The notes beneath the pieces were generated by a model. It saw only the letters and a program-made list of their open reading frames with translations, made no database searches and was not told where the DNA came from. A stretch of DNA of 64,000 nucleotides from Coturnix japonica (Eukaryota; Chordata; Aves; Galliformes; Phasianidae): NCBI RefSeq assembly GCF_001577835.2, contig NC_029532.1:6342606-6406605 (forward strand). The letters are read 5' to 3'. The position numbers and the translations under genes were made by a program. Positions 12,801 to 25,908 of this stretch are shown piece by piece (within the stretch, counting starts at the first letter, position 1; each line of letters starts with the position of its first letter).

Positions 12801-15800
12801 GCTTCTTAATAAAAGTATTACCAAACCTGCCTTCAGAAGGACAGCCAGCCCTGGTTGAGATACACAGCATGGAGGTAACGTTTAACAGAACGGGGATGGA
12901 ATATTGGCTCTTCTTTTGGAAGGGGGGAGGGATTGGGGAAGTTTGATCTGTAACTTCTCCTATTTTTTTTTTTTTTTTGCTTATGTCAGTGCATGTTATC
13001 GTTCTGTATTTATCTGTTGTGTTTGATCTGTAGCTGTAAGTGGTAACTTTTAACAAGTCTTATGGTCTGTGTTTGTGTTTTAGACTATGATGCAACATTC
13101 TCCAGAGCAAGAAGAGATGAGAGCTTTTCCTGGTCCTCTTGCTAAGTATGTCCTCATAGATTTCAAGAAACTCTCACTTTTTAGATTCCATTTCCTCATC
13201 TAACATTTTGTTGTCCTATAATTGTAAGGGCTCACAATTGTAGGGCTTAAATTAACTCAAAATAACTGTTGTTTTCACTTGGAAGAATGTAAGTTTGTTC
13301 CTCGCACTGGTCTCAACAGTGATCTGAATGTTTTACTTCTGTCTCATTTTCTTTCTCCAGAGATGACACCCATAAAGTGGATGTTATTAATTTTGCACAA
13401 AATAAAGCTACACAATGTTTTAAAAATGAAAATTTAATCGATAAAGAATCTGCAAGTCTGCTTTGGGACTTCATTGTACTGCTGTGCAGGCAGAATGGGG
13501 TATGTCTTACCTTGAATTTTTATCTACCCAAATATATTTTATGAACGAAGGTGTTATTTATATAAAAGACTGCAATGTGTACACAGTCACCTACTCTGGA
13601 ATAGTTCATAGAATGATGGGAGCTGTTAAACTGCTCATTTGTGCTCAGAGGTTCTGAAAGACACTTGTTGAATTGATGAGCAAAACGAAGGCAGTGTTGA
13701 AATAACAGTTGTTGTTTGTTTGTTTCCACCCTGCTACACACAATAGACTGTTGTGGGAACAGACCTGGCTGAACTTCTGCTCCGAGATCATAAAACAGTA
13801 TGGCTTCCTGGGAAATCCCCTAATGAAGCAAATTTAATTGATTTCACTAATGAGGCTTTGGAACAAGTAGAGGAGGAATCTGGTGAAGCCCAGCTCTCAT
13901 TTCTCACTGATAGTCTTATAACCACAATTGACAGTCTGGAGAAAGAAACAGAGAGATTCAGAGAGTTGCTGCTTTATGGACGCAAGAAGGTGAGTGTTGA
14001 TGCTGTAGTTCCAAATACCGTGTGAATGTTTTGTTTTTCAAGAAATCTGAAAGCTCTGAGCATCAGTGAAAACTCTTTTTGCTGCTTGCAGTGCATATAA
14101 TAATTCATGATGCTGCAGTATATTGATGGAGAAATTGTGTTCTGTAGTTTATAAAATGAAGTTGTATTCTTAAGTTAGCATGTAATCTAATGAAACATTT
14201 CTTGGGTTGAAATACTACTGTGAAGTGATCACTGATTATGTGAGTTAAATATTAAGCTATCCCCAGGAAACTAATTTCTGTATTAACTTAGGATGCTCTG
14301 GAATCAGCCATGAAGCATGGCTTATGGGGTCATGCTCTGCTACTTGCCAGCAAGATGGACAATAGAACGCATGCAAGAGTTATGACCAGGTACATCTTTG
14401 TTTGTTGTTTGTTAGTATGGCATGGTTACCTGTTCTGACTACAAGAGATCTGGTGCTCCAGAAATCTTGATGTTAAAATCACAAGTTATCCATATCACCT
14501 TATGCAAGGTTGATGCTTTAGTTTTATCTGGGTATTCAGCTGAAGCCTGTAGTCTGCTGCATTCTCTTGTCTGAGGTCTTGAGGTAGTAAAATTAAATTG
14601 GAGAAGTTAATTCAAGGGATATTTGATCCCTGTCATCCATGGGCGTGGGATTGATGTATGTCACATTAGCAGATCCAAGTAATTAATGATGGTTTTCTCT
14701 TGGTTGTTATCCTCTGTGCAATAGCTTATTTAGTGTATTTTTGAACTGCACTTAGTTTTCTTAAACTAAGCAAGATTACCAGTGACTGAATGTTCAGTGT
14801 ACTTTAATTCCTTACCCAACGTTTATTTCTTGTTTTTCTGTATCATGTCTCTCTAGATTCGCCAACAGTCTCCCAATTAATGACCCTCTGCAGACTGTTT
14901 ATCAGCTCATGTCTGGAAGGATGCCAGCTGCGTCCACGGTAAGGTTCCAGTGTGAGCTGCAATTGAGTCTTAAAGAGATACTGCAATGAGCAGTATAGTT
15001 AATAACAGTAAACCTTCCATGTGCTTTCTTTAGGTCAGATACATTTTTAGTCCTTTCTAGGTTTTAACACTTAAATGTGCAGAGCTCCTGCCGCTGATTT
15101 CTCTAATTAATTCTTCTAATTTTAGTGCTGTGGAGATGAGAAATGGGGAGACTGGAGGCCACATCTAGCAATGGTGTTATCCAACTTGACTAATAATGTG
15201 GACTTGGAATCCAGGACCATTGCTACCATGGGAGACACTCTTGGTAAGTCTTTAGGAATTAAATGAGGATGACTGAAGGAAAAGTCTCTTGAAACAATTT
15301 GATTACTCAGCTTTTAAAAAATCTTTTAACAAACAATTGCTTTGTAAAATGTAAAGTGTGACAGTTCTGTATGGGCTTGTCTGTATTGTGAAGCTATTTG
15401 AATGCAAGGCTAAGCAATACGTGCCATCAAGACAGAATATTCTGAGTTCTATTGCTTATTTTTCTGCAGCTTCTAAAGGCCTGCTGGATGCTGCTCACTT
15501 TTGTTACCTTATGGCCCAAGTTGGTTTTGGAGTTTACACAAGGAAGACGACAAAGCTTGTCCTAATTGGATCAAATCACAGGTTTGGATTTCCCTTCTTA
15601 AAACATCACTTCTTTGATGCAAAACAGAAAGGTTAATAGATAAGAGAGAGTTGCATTGCGCCCCTCATCATCACTAGCAACAGCTGGCTTTGAGAACTGT
15701 CTGATGCCCTGTTGTAGTTGTTTGAGGACCTGAAGTTGCTTGTACTGTCTAATAGAACAATATTTCTGGCTTTATCTATAGTAGACAGATCTGAATCTAT

Positions 15801-18800
15801 TGATAATGCTTATATTCCTAAAGCTGGGTAATATTTTTCTTCTCCCATTCCTCAATAGCTTGCCATTTTTGAAGTTTGCCACCAATGAAGCTATTCAAAG
15901 AACGGAAGCCTATGAATATGCACAGTCACTAGGAACTCAGCCTGGCTGCTTGCCTAATTTCCAGGTGAAGACCTGTTCATTCTGTCTTCTCAGATTTTTG
16001 TGATACGTTAATCTCTCATATGTGCTTCAACGTACAAAATATTTTCTATCTCTTGCAACATGAAATATTCATGAACAAGAGTGCAGGGCAGCTTTTTCCC
16101 CGTTTCATCAATCAGTATTCATTTTTCCATCTGATGCTTCCAGGAATGTTCTGACCACTTGGTTTATTTTGCCTGTGTTCTGTAGGTTTTCAAGTTCATC
16201 TATGCTTGCCGACTGGCTGAAATGGGACTTGCTGCTCAGGCTTTCCATTACTGTGAAGTGATTTCCAGGACTGTACTTAAAGATCCACAGTACTATTCAC
16301 CTGTACTTATTGGCCAGCTGATCCAGGTAACATAGGGAAGAACTATTAGAATTAGTAGCTTTATATTGTATATTAGTAGCTTTATATTGTGAATTAGTAG
16401 CTTTATATTGTAGGGGGTAAGCTGTGGGTAAGGTTACCTTGTTTGGCTGGTTAACTTTATAGTGCTTCCTTTCTCTAGATGTCATCGCAGCTGCGCCTGT
16501 TTGATCCCCAGATAAAAGAGAAACCAGACCAGGAAACCTTTGTTGAACCTTCATGGTTAGTGAGGCTTCGACATGTGGATGGACAGATTAAGGTACAAAA
16601 TGTACTTTCTAACATGAAATTTTCCCTTCTAAGGATTAAAGAAAACCAATTTTAAGTTATTTTGCTCATATTGATAAATACAAAAACTTCATGCTTGTGT
16701 GTGATGACATCGTGAAATATTATATTGTGAAATACAAGTATTATAACTTAAACCAAGAGGATTTAATATAGTTCAGTGCCTTAAGATTTAGTACCTTAAA
16801 AGGTAATTACATTACATAAAATAGACTTTTTTAGTGCTGTAATGTAAGGAAAATTGCAAAGTTTGTTAGATTGCAGTAACTCCTTCTGTTTGTTGGTTAG
16901 AAAAACAATGAAACAAACATAATTGCACAAAGAATTTTATTGTGGATTAGTATAGCTAAATTTAACATTTATTTATGTAGAGAGTTCCACCAGCAGTATG
17001 AGAATTGAGCTCATTAACTATGCTTCTTAAAAACAAAGACCTAAGTGTTTTGATTGAATTTGATTTACAAGTGGATGACAGCTGTTTTTTTGACTCAACA
17101 GTTAAGAGTGTAAACAGTATAGCTGTTGCTTTTAGGATTTCTTCTTCTATATGTTCCCCTTGGTTATGAACTCAACATCAGGTAGAACTAATAAGATCTT
17201 ATTTTTCTGTGTGTCTGCAGGAGGGTGCAATAGCTTATAGCACAGACAGATCCACGCCACAACAGTACCCATGCAGCACACCAAGCTCTGAATTAGACCA
17301 TACCAGTCAATATGATGGAGCAGGAGTTGGCCATGATGTGGGTCCAGGCCCTGAAAATGCATTGTTAGCATCCTTATTGCCCAATATGGCTCAACAGATG
17401 CAAAGCGTGCAGCTGATGCCTTCAGGTCAGTTCTTATGGCAAAGAATGAAATAGATATTTTGTGTTTCTAATATGAGGAGCTCCTTAAAAGCACTGTAGA
17501 AACAGTGAGACTTCACTTCTGCATTGTATGATGTTATTCACGCATTGAAAGGCTCTGTTTAGTTGTAATTCTTAACCTTTTTGTACCCCAGCTCCTCAAG
17601 CTATACTTGATGGGTCAGCTGCTGGGATTCCACCTAGTGACCAGGAAGCTGTCCAAAGTGTCCCTTTCTACCCTGTGGCTTCCCAGCCTATTGGTCCAGG
17701 ACCTGGCTTTGCACCTCCAGGATTTTCAAGTCAGTATGGAGCTGAGCCATCACCATTGTATTTAGGGTCAATGCTACCACCAGGAGGGCCACCACAAGAA
17801 TCTGAACCACGGGAAGAAGAGCAGACAAACCTGGAAACAGGTCTGGAATCTTTGTAAATTCCTTCCTTTGTTTCTAAGGGGAATAAAATATTTTAGGGTT
17901 TAATACAGAGCATCTCAATGTTTATCAAATAGTAAGAGGGGTCTTGGGTAATGAAGTTTAAAAAGATAATGTAAAGTTACAGAAACATCTGTGGGAAGGT
18001 TTAATATTCATCCTGATTGTTAGGCTTAACTTAAAAGGAAGGTCAGAATCAGATTGAGACGTGGTGCAGAAAATTGCCTGTTTTATGGAACTGCTGAGTG
18101 CAGTGCAGCCAGCTGTGCTGTTTGTAAGGTGCGTGACTGGAGCATCAGGGCTTCTGTCCTGGATATCAGCTTCTAGGATCTGGTTAATCTCTACACCCCT
18201 CCCCTAACTAACAGTCTAATTTTGCCTTTAAGGAATGCAGAGAATTGCCTCAGAGTCTCCTTCACGAAACTCCTTCCCTGAGCAGAGAGAGGAGGATTTC
18301 TACAGCAGAATGGCTAGAATGGTATTTTTATTTTATACATCTTTATTAAATGTCAGCTGCGTTGCACGTCTTTGCTAACACAGAATGTATTGGGGGTTTG
18401 GCTTGCACTTCAGCTAGAACTGAAGCTTAATTTTCTCCTTTGCTCTCCATCCCCTTCAGTGAAATATCAAGAACTGGTTTGTTCTTTTAGTAGGAGAGTT
18501 GCTATCTCTAAGGGTTGGAGGTGAGGAAGGTGGGGATGGAAGCACATCAGTCGCTGTCTGCTGCAGCAGTTCTGCATCTTGCCTCTTCTGAACTGATCAT
18601 CTGCATAGCAGTGACCTGATTTAACTTTTCAATGGACTAGTTATATGGCAGTGGAATTATTGGGCCAGACTTCAGCTCTTTTTCTGTGCCTCCTGTTTGT
18701 CAGAAGGCATAGAAATATCCAAATAACCAGCTTAAATGCTTTGGGAATTTGTAATGAAAAGTGCATGCTGTGTCAGATACTTAGCTGCTTGCTTATTAAG

Positions 18801-21800
18801 CATGTCCTGGCTTTATATCTAACCAGGCACCAGAACGAAGATCCAGATCTGCATCTCAATCTTCAGCATATATGGTACGCCACAATTAGGGTGTTTGTTC
18901 TGCTGATTCTATAATCCTATGTGTATTTGCTTTTTACTGATGTATTTATAATTCTTCCTATTACTAACTTTTCCAAGTCAGAATTTGTGTAGCGAGATGG
19001 ACTGTTCTGTTCACTCCAGCAGGAACAATTTTGTGCTTTCCTTTATATTTATAATATAGGGCTATGGACAAAGATCCCGGACAACATCAGAGTCCTCTGC
19101 TCATTCTGTGGGACGAGAGAGATCTAACTCTGCAGCAAAACAGCCACCTCCTTCTCCACCTGTTCCTGTAGGGAAAGAGACTAAGAAAGAAGTGAAAAAA
19201 GAGCCAGCATCTAGAAAGGTAAACTTGATAAGGAAGAGGTAGTAAAGGCAGGCTCTTGGAATTTGTGGTCAGTCTCAGGCACTGATTCCAGAGCACCTGA
19301 ATAAACTGCCAGATGGTGCTTTTTGTCTTGGCTGTTGCAACCTCTAGATGTTATCATATGCCCATGGTGTAGTTTGTGCTACCACTGCCTGCCTTTACAA
19401 GCCCTTCAGCATTGCACTACTAGCTGCTTGTTTTCATTGGGAGTGAATTCAAAGCAACTTCCCTTTATTTATAAACAATTAAAACCCTTTTCCTTCATCC
19501 AACCCCTACCACCACTGTAGATTCACTTCTATGTTCTCAGTATTTATTTTCTCCATCTCATAACAATCTATGAGTTGTTCCTTTTTCCCTGCTTTCTCAG
19601 GTTGCTATTTACAAGCATTAGTTTTCCTCTGTGGCTTATCACCTCTGAATTCCTTCTCCCCTGCAACTGGTTTAGCTGAGGACATCTTTCCTTTCTTTGT
19701 TTTCTTTTTTTTTTAAGTTAGAGTTGAAGTCCCAAACAGAAAGTGAATTACTGCATGAAGTTTTCTTTTCAATTCCCTGTAAAGGCAGCATTGAGAGAAC
19801 TATCTGAATAGGTGTATTTATATTTTAGACTGGTGCAAACTGGTTTCGCTGGCTGATGGGAAAAGGAAAGAACGAAGCTCACCTTCCAGATGACAAGAAC
19901 AAATCAGTAAGGCCTTTAAATCACAAAGCTTTTGTGAATTTGAGTTTGTTCAAAATGGCTTCCTGGGTGTCAGGTGACACTTGTTTTATAAAGTAAAGAA
20001 TTAAAACCATGTTTATTCCAGCTTTGTTTGAAGGCCTGATCTTTGATTTCCTTGTAGATTGTTTGGGATGAAAAGAAGCAGCGCTGGGTTAACTTGGATG
20101 AACCGGAAGAAGAGGTAAAAACCTGAACTGTTTAATTCTCCATGCTGACAACTGGCTTACAATGTTCCTTAACGTGTCATTGGGTTTTATGAGCTGCATT
20201 TTACTGAATTTGGGTTAAAACGTGCAACATTTTGAAGCTAATAAACAGGTTATGCAGAATGTGCGGTCTACATACTTAGAAAACCATTTGTATCCTCAGA
20301 TGCTTGTGTGGATCCAGTAATGACAACTGAGTTTAGGAGGGAGTTTATAATACATTTAGTCTATGATGTAGTTGAGCTTTTTTCTTGTTGTTCTCCCTGC
20401 AGAGTAAGCCTCCGCCACCACCTCCAACAGCATTTCCCAAAGCTCCTCAGGCTGCTCCATCTGGGCCTGGAGGCCCACCTAGTGCCCCTGTCAACATGTT
20501 CTCTAGAAGAGCAGGTAATAGACTGCGTTACTGGTTGAAGTATGGAAAACTTCAAGCTTTGTATTGCATAAAATATTAAGACAAAACTCTTGTTCCCAAA
20601 CACCTGCAGAAAAGATAGCTGGCACCTCAGTGATATCATGGAGCTCTGGCTCTTGCTGGCTTCTCTTGTGCCTTCTGCCTTACCATTGCTATCACAATAA
20701 CATTGTGACTTGGATGTTGTTTGTATCCCTGCAGTATTATTTGCTGACTCTGAAAGACAATTTAACCAGCAGGCAATTGAAAACAGACACAGGGCTGAGT
20801 AACAAAGGCTTATTTCTGTTATTTCTGGATTTCTCTATTTTAGCAGGAAGCAGAGCCCGTTATGTTGATGTTCTGAATCCAGGTGGAACCAAGTCAAGTG
20901 GTGCTGTTCCTGCACCATCAGACCTATTTGCACCACTGGCACCAATGCCAATTCCTGCAAATGTATTTGTTCCAAACGCAGGTATGTTGTGAGCAGATAA
21001 ACTTCCAATGAGGTCTTCTTCAAGTCACTTTTGCCAGTGTGTATTAAGTAGCCTCTGAATGTTTAAAAGAGAAATTGGAGTTAGTGGGGTTGAACAAAGT
21101 AGGGTTTTCTGTGCCCTTTTTAACCTTTTTAGAGCCATCATAATAGGAAAATCTGAGTTGTATAGTGTTCCTCTTTTGCTAAACATAGTGCTTTCATTAC
21201 TTGTTTATGATCTTTCTACTTTCACTACACACTGTGTTGCACCAAGGCTATCTCTGTGAACTGTGTGCGTCTCCTGCTTGCAGACTTGTAACAGAACTGA
21301 GGCATCTAAAAATACTGATGCTACCCTCTTTAAATTACCTCTTTTTCTCTGGTAAATGATTGGTATTGTAGAAATTCAATTGTGCTTTTGACCCTGCTGC
21401 TCATTCTATGAAGTCAAACACCCTGAGCTGGTATGTTTGGTTAAATCTCATTCACTTTATAGTTCCAGGGGACCCTCAGCCAGTGGAAGGGAGTGGTGCA
21501 GGAGAGCACACACCAGCTGCAAACCAAACCAACACAGATCCTTCTGCAGCTGTTGATCAGGAGGTGAGTTTAGATTGAATTGCATATACAGGATATTCTA
21601 ATGTTGTGTAAATAACTCATGATTCCCAATAGAAGCTTCATAGCTTCACAATAAATAAAACATGTTGTTGTTATACACAAACATTTGCTACGTTTACTTA
21701 AGGAGTTGGAGAAGGGAAGTGGAAGTGAAAACAGGTAGGGAGTACATGAAGACTTCCATCTCCTAACTTGGCAGAGCTGCAAGTTTCATGTATGCAGTAT

Positions 21801-24140
21801 GTGTCAGGCGATGGACCAGGAATGCAGGAATAGCCACATACTGTGTGTTCCATCTGACTCAATGGATCACAATGCTGCTTTGTCTCAATGGGATTAATAT
21901 AGTAAAAATGTGAAGTAAGATAGTGATCAGCTAGGGGAATAAAGATTAACAAATAGTCCGTTGTTTTTCTTTAGTATTTAAACCCTGCAGTCCTTCCACC
22001 TGGATCTGGGCTTCCTGTTTCCAACCCTGACAGCTTCCAACCAGGCGAGGTAAGACTTCATTCGGAGTAATTAGCTACTGACTTGTGTATGTCAACAGTT
22101 CTTTTGTGGTGGTCTTAGGAGGGCCATCTAAAGCAGCAGTTGAATACTAGATAATCTCATGTAGGTTCTATTTTCCTATGAAAGGTTGGACCTGAAGATG
22201 CTGGTCTCTTCCAACCTGGGCTGTTGTATAATTAAATGATTGATTCAGTGGCTGGTGACCAGCCAAGGTAGAATCATACGACTGCCTCCAAAAGACTCTT
22301 TAAGCCCATAGGAGAGGTTCAGCCTCAGTGTTTTTCTGTACCATGATCTATTTGTCCTATATGAGTAAACTTCTAAATACCTTTTCAGGGTGCAATATCA
22401 AGAGCACTTTGAGGATCTCTTCTTGCCTCCGTGCATGCATATAATTTCACTAATATTAAATGTGAGACACAGAGATGAGGATAGATTGCTGTGTGCAAAG
22501 GCAGAGTAACCTTACCTTTATCCCTACTAAATGTTTCCTATAACTGTATCATTTTGTGCTTCGAGAAATCCATTCGATTTAAACTAACTTTTGGTTTAAC
22601 CTTCGGCAGAGTGAGATTTTAGTGATTAAATAGAACAACTGAAAGCTTGGGGCAGTGACGTGCATGACGACTTTTTTTATTGGTGTTTTTTTTTGTATTT
22701 GTGTGTTCTTGCTGTTTTGTAGCTTTCGCGCTCTAGTTCAATGAGTTCATTATCACGTGAAGTAAGCCAGCATTTTAATCAGGTACATGTGGCTGGCCGT
22801 TCTCATTTATGTTAACATATTTACTTTTCCCCTCTTTATTTTGCGTTTGCTCACATACTAATGCTACTTCAAGCCATTTTTCCCCTCTCATCTCGCTGAA
22901 ATAACATTAAAGGTGACTAATGATGGCAGTGTTCCTTTTAACACTGTTTCGTGTTAATGAGAATGCACGTAACCTGGGCATGCTTGTTCATTCCTAAGAG
23001 AATCACTTCATGTTTATCAGCTCTTTCCTGGGATACCAGAGTAGTCAATCAGTTAATAACAACAAAACACCACCTCCCTAAATGACCCATGCAAGCAAAT
23101 CCTTGTCATTCTGTTAGTGCTTGTCTCAAGTTGATAATAACACCATTCCTTTTTCATCTACTAAAGCCCCTGCAGGAATTAAATGAATGCTTCATCTCTG
23201 CTGTATGTTTCAGTGCTGTGGGCTCACTGTAAAAGGAATGACACAAATTCTTTCTGATACTTCTTCGTAGAGCAAAACTTGATATAGAACGTTCATTTTG
23301 GGGCAGGTCTGAGGTCTATTAACAAAAGCAGGAGGTCCTAACACAGTGAAGTTGCACTGGTGTCTTGTTTTGGTTTTGCATGCCGTGGATTCTCAGAGCT
23401 ATTTACAGTTTATGCATGTGACATTGTTTTGCCTATTCCTACATTAAGCAAACAATATTAAAGATACGCAAGCTGTCCCAGCACTTATTGCAGTTGTTAC
23501 AATATGCTGCTCCGTTCACATTGTTGGCATTATTACTGTGAATATTTTCTCTCTGTGAGCAAACCAACTATGGGAGGCAGTGAAGCTCTGTGCTTTTCTA
23601 ACTTCAGTGTCATCTCCTTTCCAGCCTGCCCCTGTCCCGCCTTCAGGGGAGCCAGCAGCAGGAACAGTTCAGTTCTACAACCCTTCTCAGTTTGCACAAG
23701 TGAGTAAAGGCCTTCTTGTTACTTCATACTGTTGAACAAAGCCATTGACTTGTTACTCCATAGAGTTTAAACAAGTAAGTGCTGCTTGAGCTGAACCTTC
23801 CTGTTTTTCAGTGACCTCAGTCTGCATCTGCCTTTAATAAGTAACTTGGTGTGGCCTTAAATATCTGTACAAAATCCATCTTCTCTTCGATAGTTGTTCT
23901 TTTTTGTACTGTTTAATCTGGGCTGCTGCATGTAGGATGTGTGCACAGACCAGTCTAGCGCCCTTAAACTAACAATTCTGGGATCAAAACTTTACTGATA
24001 ACATCCGCATTTTGTCTCCGCTATGGCCTATTTTACACAGCATTGTTTTTATTCACATCATCTTTTTTCAGTCTCCTGCAGTCACTGGAAGTTCAAGGCC
24101 AGGAAGGATTGGGCAGAGAAAGTACCCGACGCTGAAGTAG
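3836..24140 (+). CDS. SEC16A: SEC16A, ER exit site scaffold protein (31 coding exons)
   Basis: SEC16A is the large peripheral scaffold that marks ER exit sites and organises COPII coat assembly. Coding exons: 3836-7588, 7996-8141, 9507-9592, 10236-10371, 10729-10927, 11897-12074, 12732-12874, 13084-13145, 13361-13499, 13747-13989, 14292-14389, 14857-14938, 15126-15243, 15470-15581, 15859-15964, 16186-16326, 16479-16592, 17221-17425, 17592-17840, 18233-18321, 18827-18874, 19060-19218, 19829-19906, 20058-20114, 20403-20514, 20844-20981, 21463-21563, 21975-22049, 22723-22782, 23625-23699, 24072-24140. The sum is 7,371 nt (2,456 aa; human protein ~2,350). The start has an ideal context (GCCACCATG) and the family N-terminus [11 protein letters not shown]. 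Residues 1-1251 are low-complexity, Pro/Ser/Gln-rich; 1252-1500 are Tyr/Arg-rich; about 1500-1952 form the central conserved domain (ACE1 fold that binds SEC13, family knowledge), with blocks such as CARFGPGG and [12 protein letters not shown]; the C-terminal tail follows, with a Pro run and a GRIGQRKY-like end. All junctions are GT-AG and keep frame. Confidence 0.97.
16351..16413 (+). repeat. 21-bp x 3 tandem repeat in SEC16A intron
   Basis: Three near-identical units beginning ATTAGTAGCTTTATATTGT start at 16351, 16372 and 16393. The array lies between the exons ending 16326 and starting 16479. It is short, local and non-coding. Confidence 0.9.
20841..20846 (+). promoter_or_regulatory. SEC16A: NAGNAG tandem splice acceptor in SEC16A
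   Basis: The acceptor reads TAGCAG. Using the first AG (exon from 20844) gives Arg-Arg-Ala-Ala-Gly; using the second (exon from 20847) drops one Ala and keeps frame, because the preceding exon ends in phase 1. The human protein carries the Ala-Ala form. Confidence 0.75.
22184..22229 (+). mobile_element. CR1 3' end remnant
   Basis: The run AGGTTGGACCTGAAGATG followed by CTCTTCCAACCTGGGCTGT matches the CR1 3' UTR core in sense orientation. Only about 45 bp survive, which suggests an old or heavily trimmed copy. It lies in the SEC16A intron between the exons ending 22049 and starting 22723. Confidence 0.6.
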
Positions 24141-24678
24141 CAGGTGATGGCTTCGTTTGGAGTTCTCATTCACCTCCTGGATATATGAAGAACTGTTCAG
24201 TCTTACAGCACGTGGTATCAGATCTGGCTGCAGGTGACATGACAGTAATTGAATGATGGATGGTTTGGTTTTTTTATGGGTCTCCCTGCTTGCACCTCAT
24301 CTCCATAAATCATTACCAACTGTGGAATATATGTAACTCTTCCTTTTAAAGATCTGGCTAGAAATAGCTTCGCTGTGATAAAGAATAGACACGAGGGAAG
24401 AAATAGTTGTTGTCTGTTACAAAAACCATTCATAAATTGCAATGGCAGTTTATTCCTTCAAATGATTTTAACCCTTTTAGTGGGACTTTTGGAGACATAG
24501 TTTCAGGGATTCTTTAATTTCTGAAGGATGCTCCCCTCCCCATGGGGAGAAAACACGTCCACGTTGTACCATGACACTCTGTGGCCTTAAGAGGACCATG
24601 CACAATTGTAATGCTTACAAAACAGGTTTATCAGTGTATGAAATTTGAGTTGTTCATCTGGGAAATGCCTCATGTGCT

Positions 24679-24703
24679 GGGGGGGGTGGGAGGGGAAGGG
24701 GGG
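24679..24703 (+). other. G-quadruplex motif in SEC16A 3' UTR
   Basis: Four G-tracts of at least three Gs are separated by one or two bases (G8-T-G3-A-G4-AA-G6). This meets the usual quadruplex pattern on the transcribed RNA sense strand. It ends 14 nt before the proximal AATAAA at 24718. Confidence 0.8.
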
Positions 24704-24717
24704 CCACAGCTCATCCA

Positions 24718-24723
24718 AATAAA
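24718..24723 (+). terminator. AATAAA, proximal SEC16A poly(A) signal
   Basis: Canonical hexamer about 580 nt after the SEC16A stop codon, directly after a G-rich tract. Its use is not shown by sequence alone. Confidence 0.5.
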
Positions 24724-25207
24724 TCGACCTATATTGAATGAAAACTGTGACTGTAATCTAATCCTAATTTGATTTGGAATCTTATCTCGTATGTATGTAG
24801 TTTGTGGTTTTAGACTACTTGTAAAGCAAATTGTATAGTCTGAAAGAAGCTCTGTGTATAATAGCTGACGCTGTACTATTTGATGAGTGAGTGTTATGAA
24901 GTGCAATACGGTTACTTTGCTTTCTCTCGAGCTTCTGGCGCTGAATGGTTGAGGTGGTAACAGCTGGCGAGTTTGGTTTCTCTTCCTCTTCAAGGCCAGA
25001 ATCAGCATAGAACTGTTCTTGACTTTCCATTACTAAGATAACCAAGGTCTTATGTAGCTTACAGCCGAGTTGTACTAAATGTAGGTGGATCAGACCTCTA
25101 CAGCTGGACTTTAAAATGGTTAGGTTCAATGTAGGAAACCTCGCAACCTATGATATGCAACTTTCCACATCGACTGAAGAATCCGAATCATCCGCAAAAG
25201 AGAGAGA

Positions 25208-25213
25208 AATAAA
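25208..25213 (+). terminator. AATAAA, middle SEC16A poly(A) signal
   Basis: Canonical hexamer about 1.07 kb after the SEC16A stop codon in an AT-rich context, followed by T-rich sequence at 25275-25300. Confidence 0.5.
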
Positions 25214-25625
25214 CTTTAAATATTTATTAAATCCTTAGGCCATATTTTATTTAGAATTTACCACCGAAAATCGGTTTTTTTGATTGTTTATTTTTTATTA
25301 TTATTTACTTGAATTTCTGCCCAGGAATAGAAGCGATGTGATTGTGGAACTGCCTGTGTTTGGTCCCTGGTTGGTTTTTTTCCTGTACATGAGATCTCAA
25401 TAGCCTTACATCTGTTCCAAAGGGGTTATGGAAAACGCTGGTGGGGTGGAACTGTGCAAAAAACCTGGTCTGGGCACAGCGTGATGACTTTTCCTATGGC
25501 TGAAGCTCCCTCTAGCTTTCTCCTTTCAGTAGAGACTGCCAGCCATCTTAATTCAAGCAGGCTTCCTTTGAGCTGGGAGCTGCTATCTTTCCTAAGTGTA
25601 AGATTTGACACTGTAAATTCTTTAA

Positions 25626-25631
25626 AATAAA
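25626..25631 (+). terminator. AATAAA, distal SEC16A poly(A) signal
   Basis: Canonical hexamer about 1.49 kb after the stop codon. It lies about 100 bp ahead of the first INPP5E GC box, so termination of SEC16A and initiation of INPP5E would be very close. Confidence 0.5.
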
Positions 25632-25689
25632 GATATTTTGCGCTCTGGAGCACTTTCACATTTTCGCTCCTCCCTGTGGTTCTTCCTTT

Positions 25690-25908
25690 TAGTCCTCCGG
25701 CCTCAAGGGGGCGCTGTAGCGATACTCCAAAAGCGGGGCGGGCCCGTTGCTAAGGCCGAGCGGCGGGGCCTGCTGTTCCGCCGGGCCTCGGGCAGCGGCT
25801 CCGGTTCGGAGCGGGGCGGCTCCGGGCCCGCCTGGCAGTGCCGGGGCCCGGGCCTCGCTGAGGCGGCGGCCAACACCGCGAGGGAGCGCGGCCGTGTTGC
25901 TCTCAGCG
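25690..25908 (+). promoter_or_regulatory. INPP5E: INPP5E CpG island, promoter and 5' non-coding exon 1
   Basis: A dense CpG island without a TATA box contains a perfect GC box (GGGGCGGG, 735-742 of the 25,000s) and further GC-rich motifs. A donor (CAGCG|GTGAGT) at 25908/25909 closes a non-coding first exon, which is spliced to the acceptor at 26448/26449. The exon start is not defined by sequence. Confidence 0.7.

Larger units (their letters stand above)
24141..25640 (+). other. SEC16A: SEC16A 3' UTR, three candidate poly(A) signals
   Basis: This AT-rich stretch after the stop codon has no further coding exon. Canonical AATAAA hexamers lie at 24718-24723, 25208-25213 and 25626-25631. The last would place the SEC16A transcript end only about 60-100 bp before the INPP5E CpG island. 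A strong G-run lies just ahead of the first signal (24679-24703). Confidence 0.7.

Noticed and set aside
25746-25760. RFX X-box (GTTGCTAAGG) at the INPP5E promoter, attractive for a ciliary gene
   Set aside because: Only the left half fits; the right half GGCCGA does not match the RRNAAC consensus.
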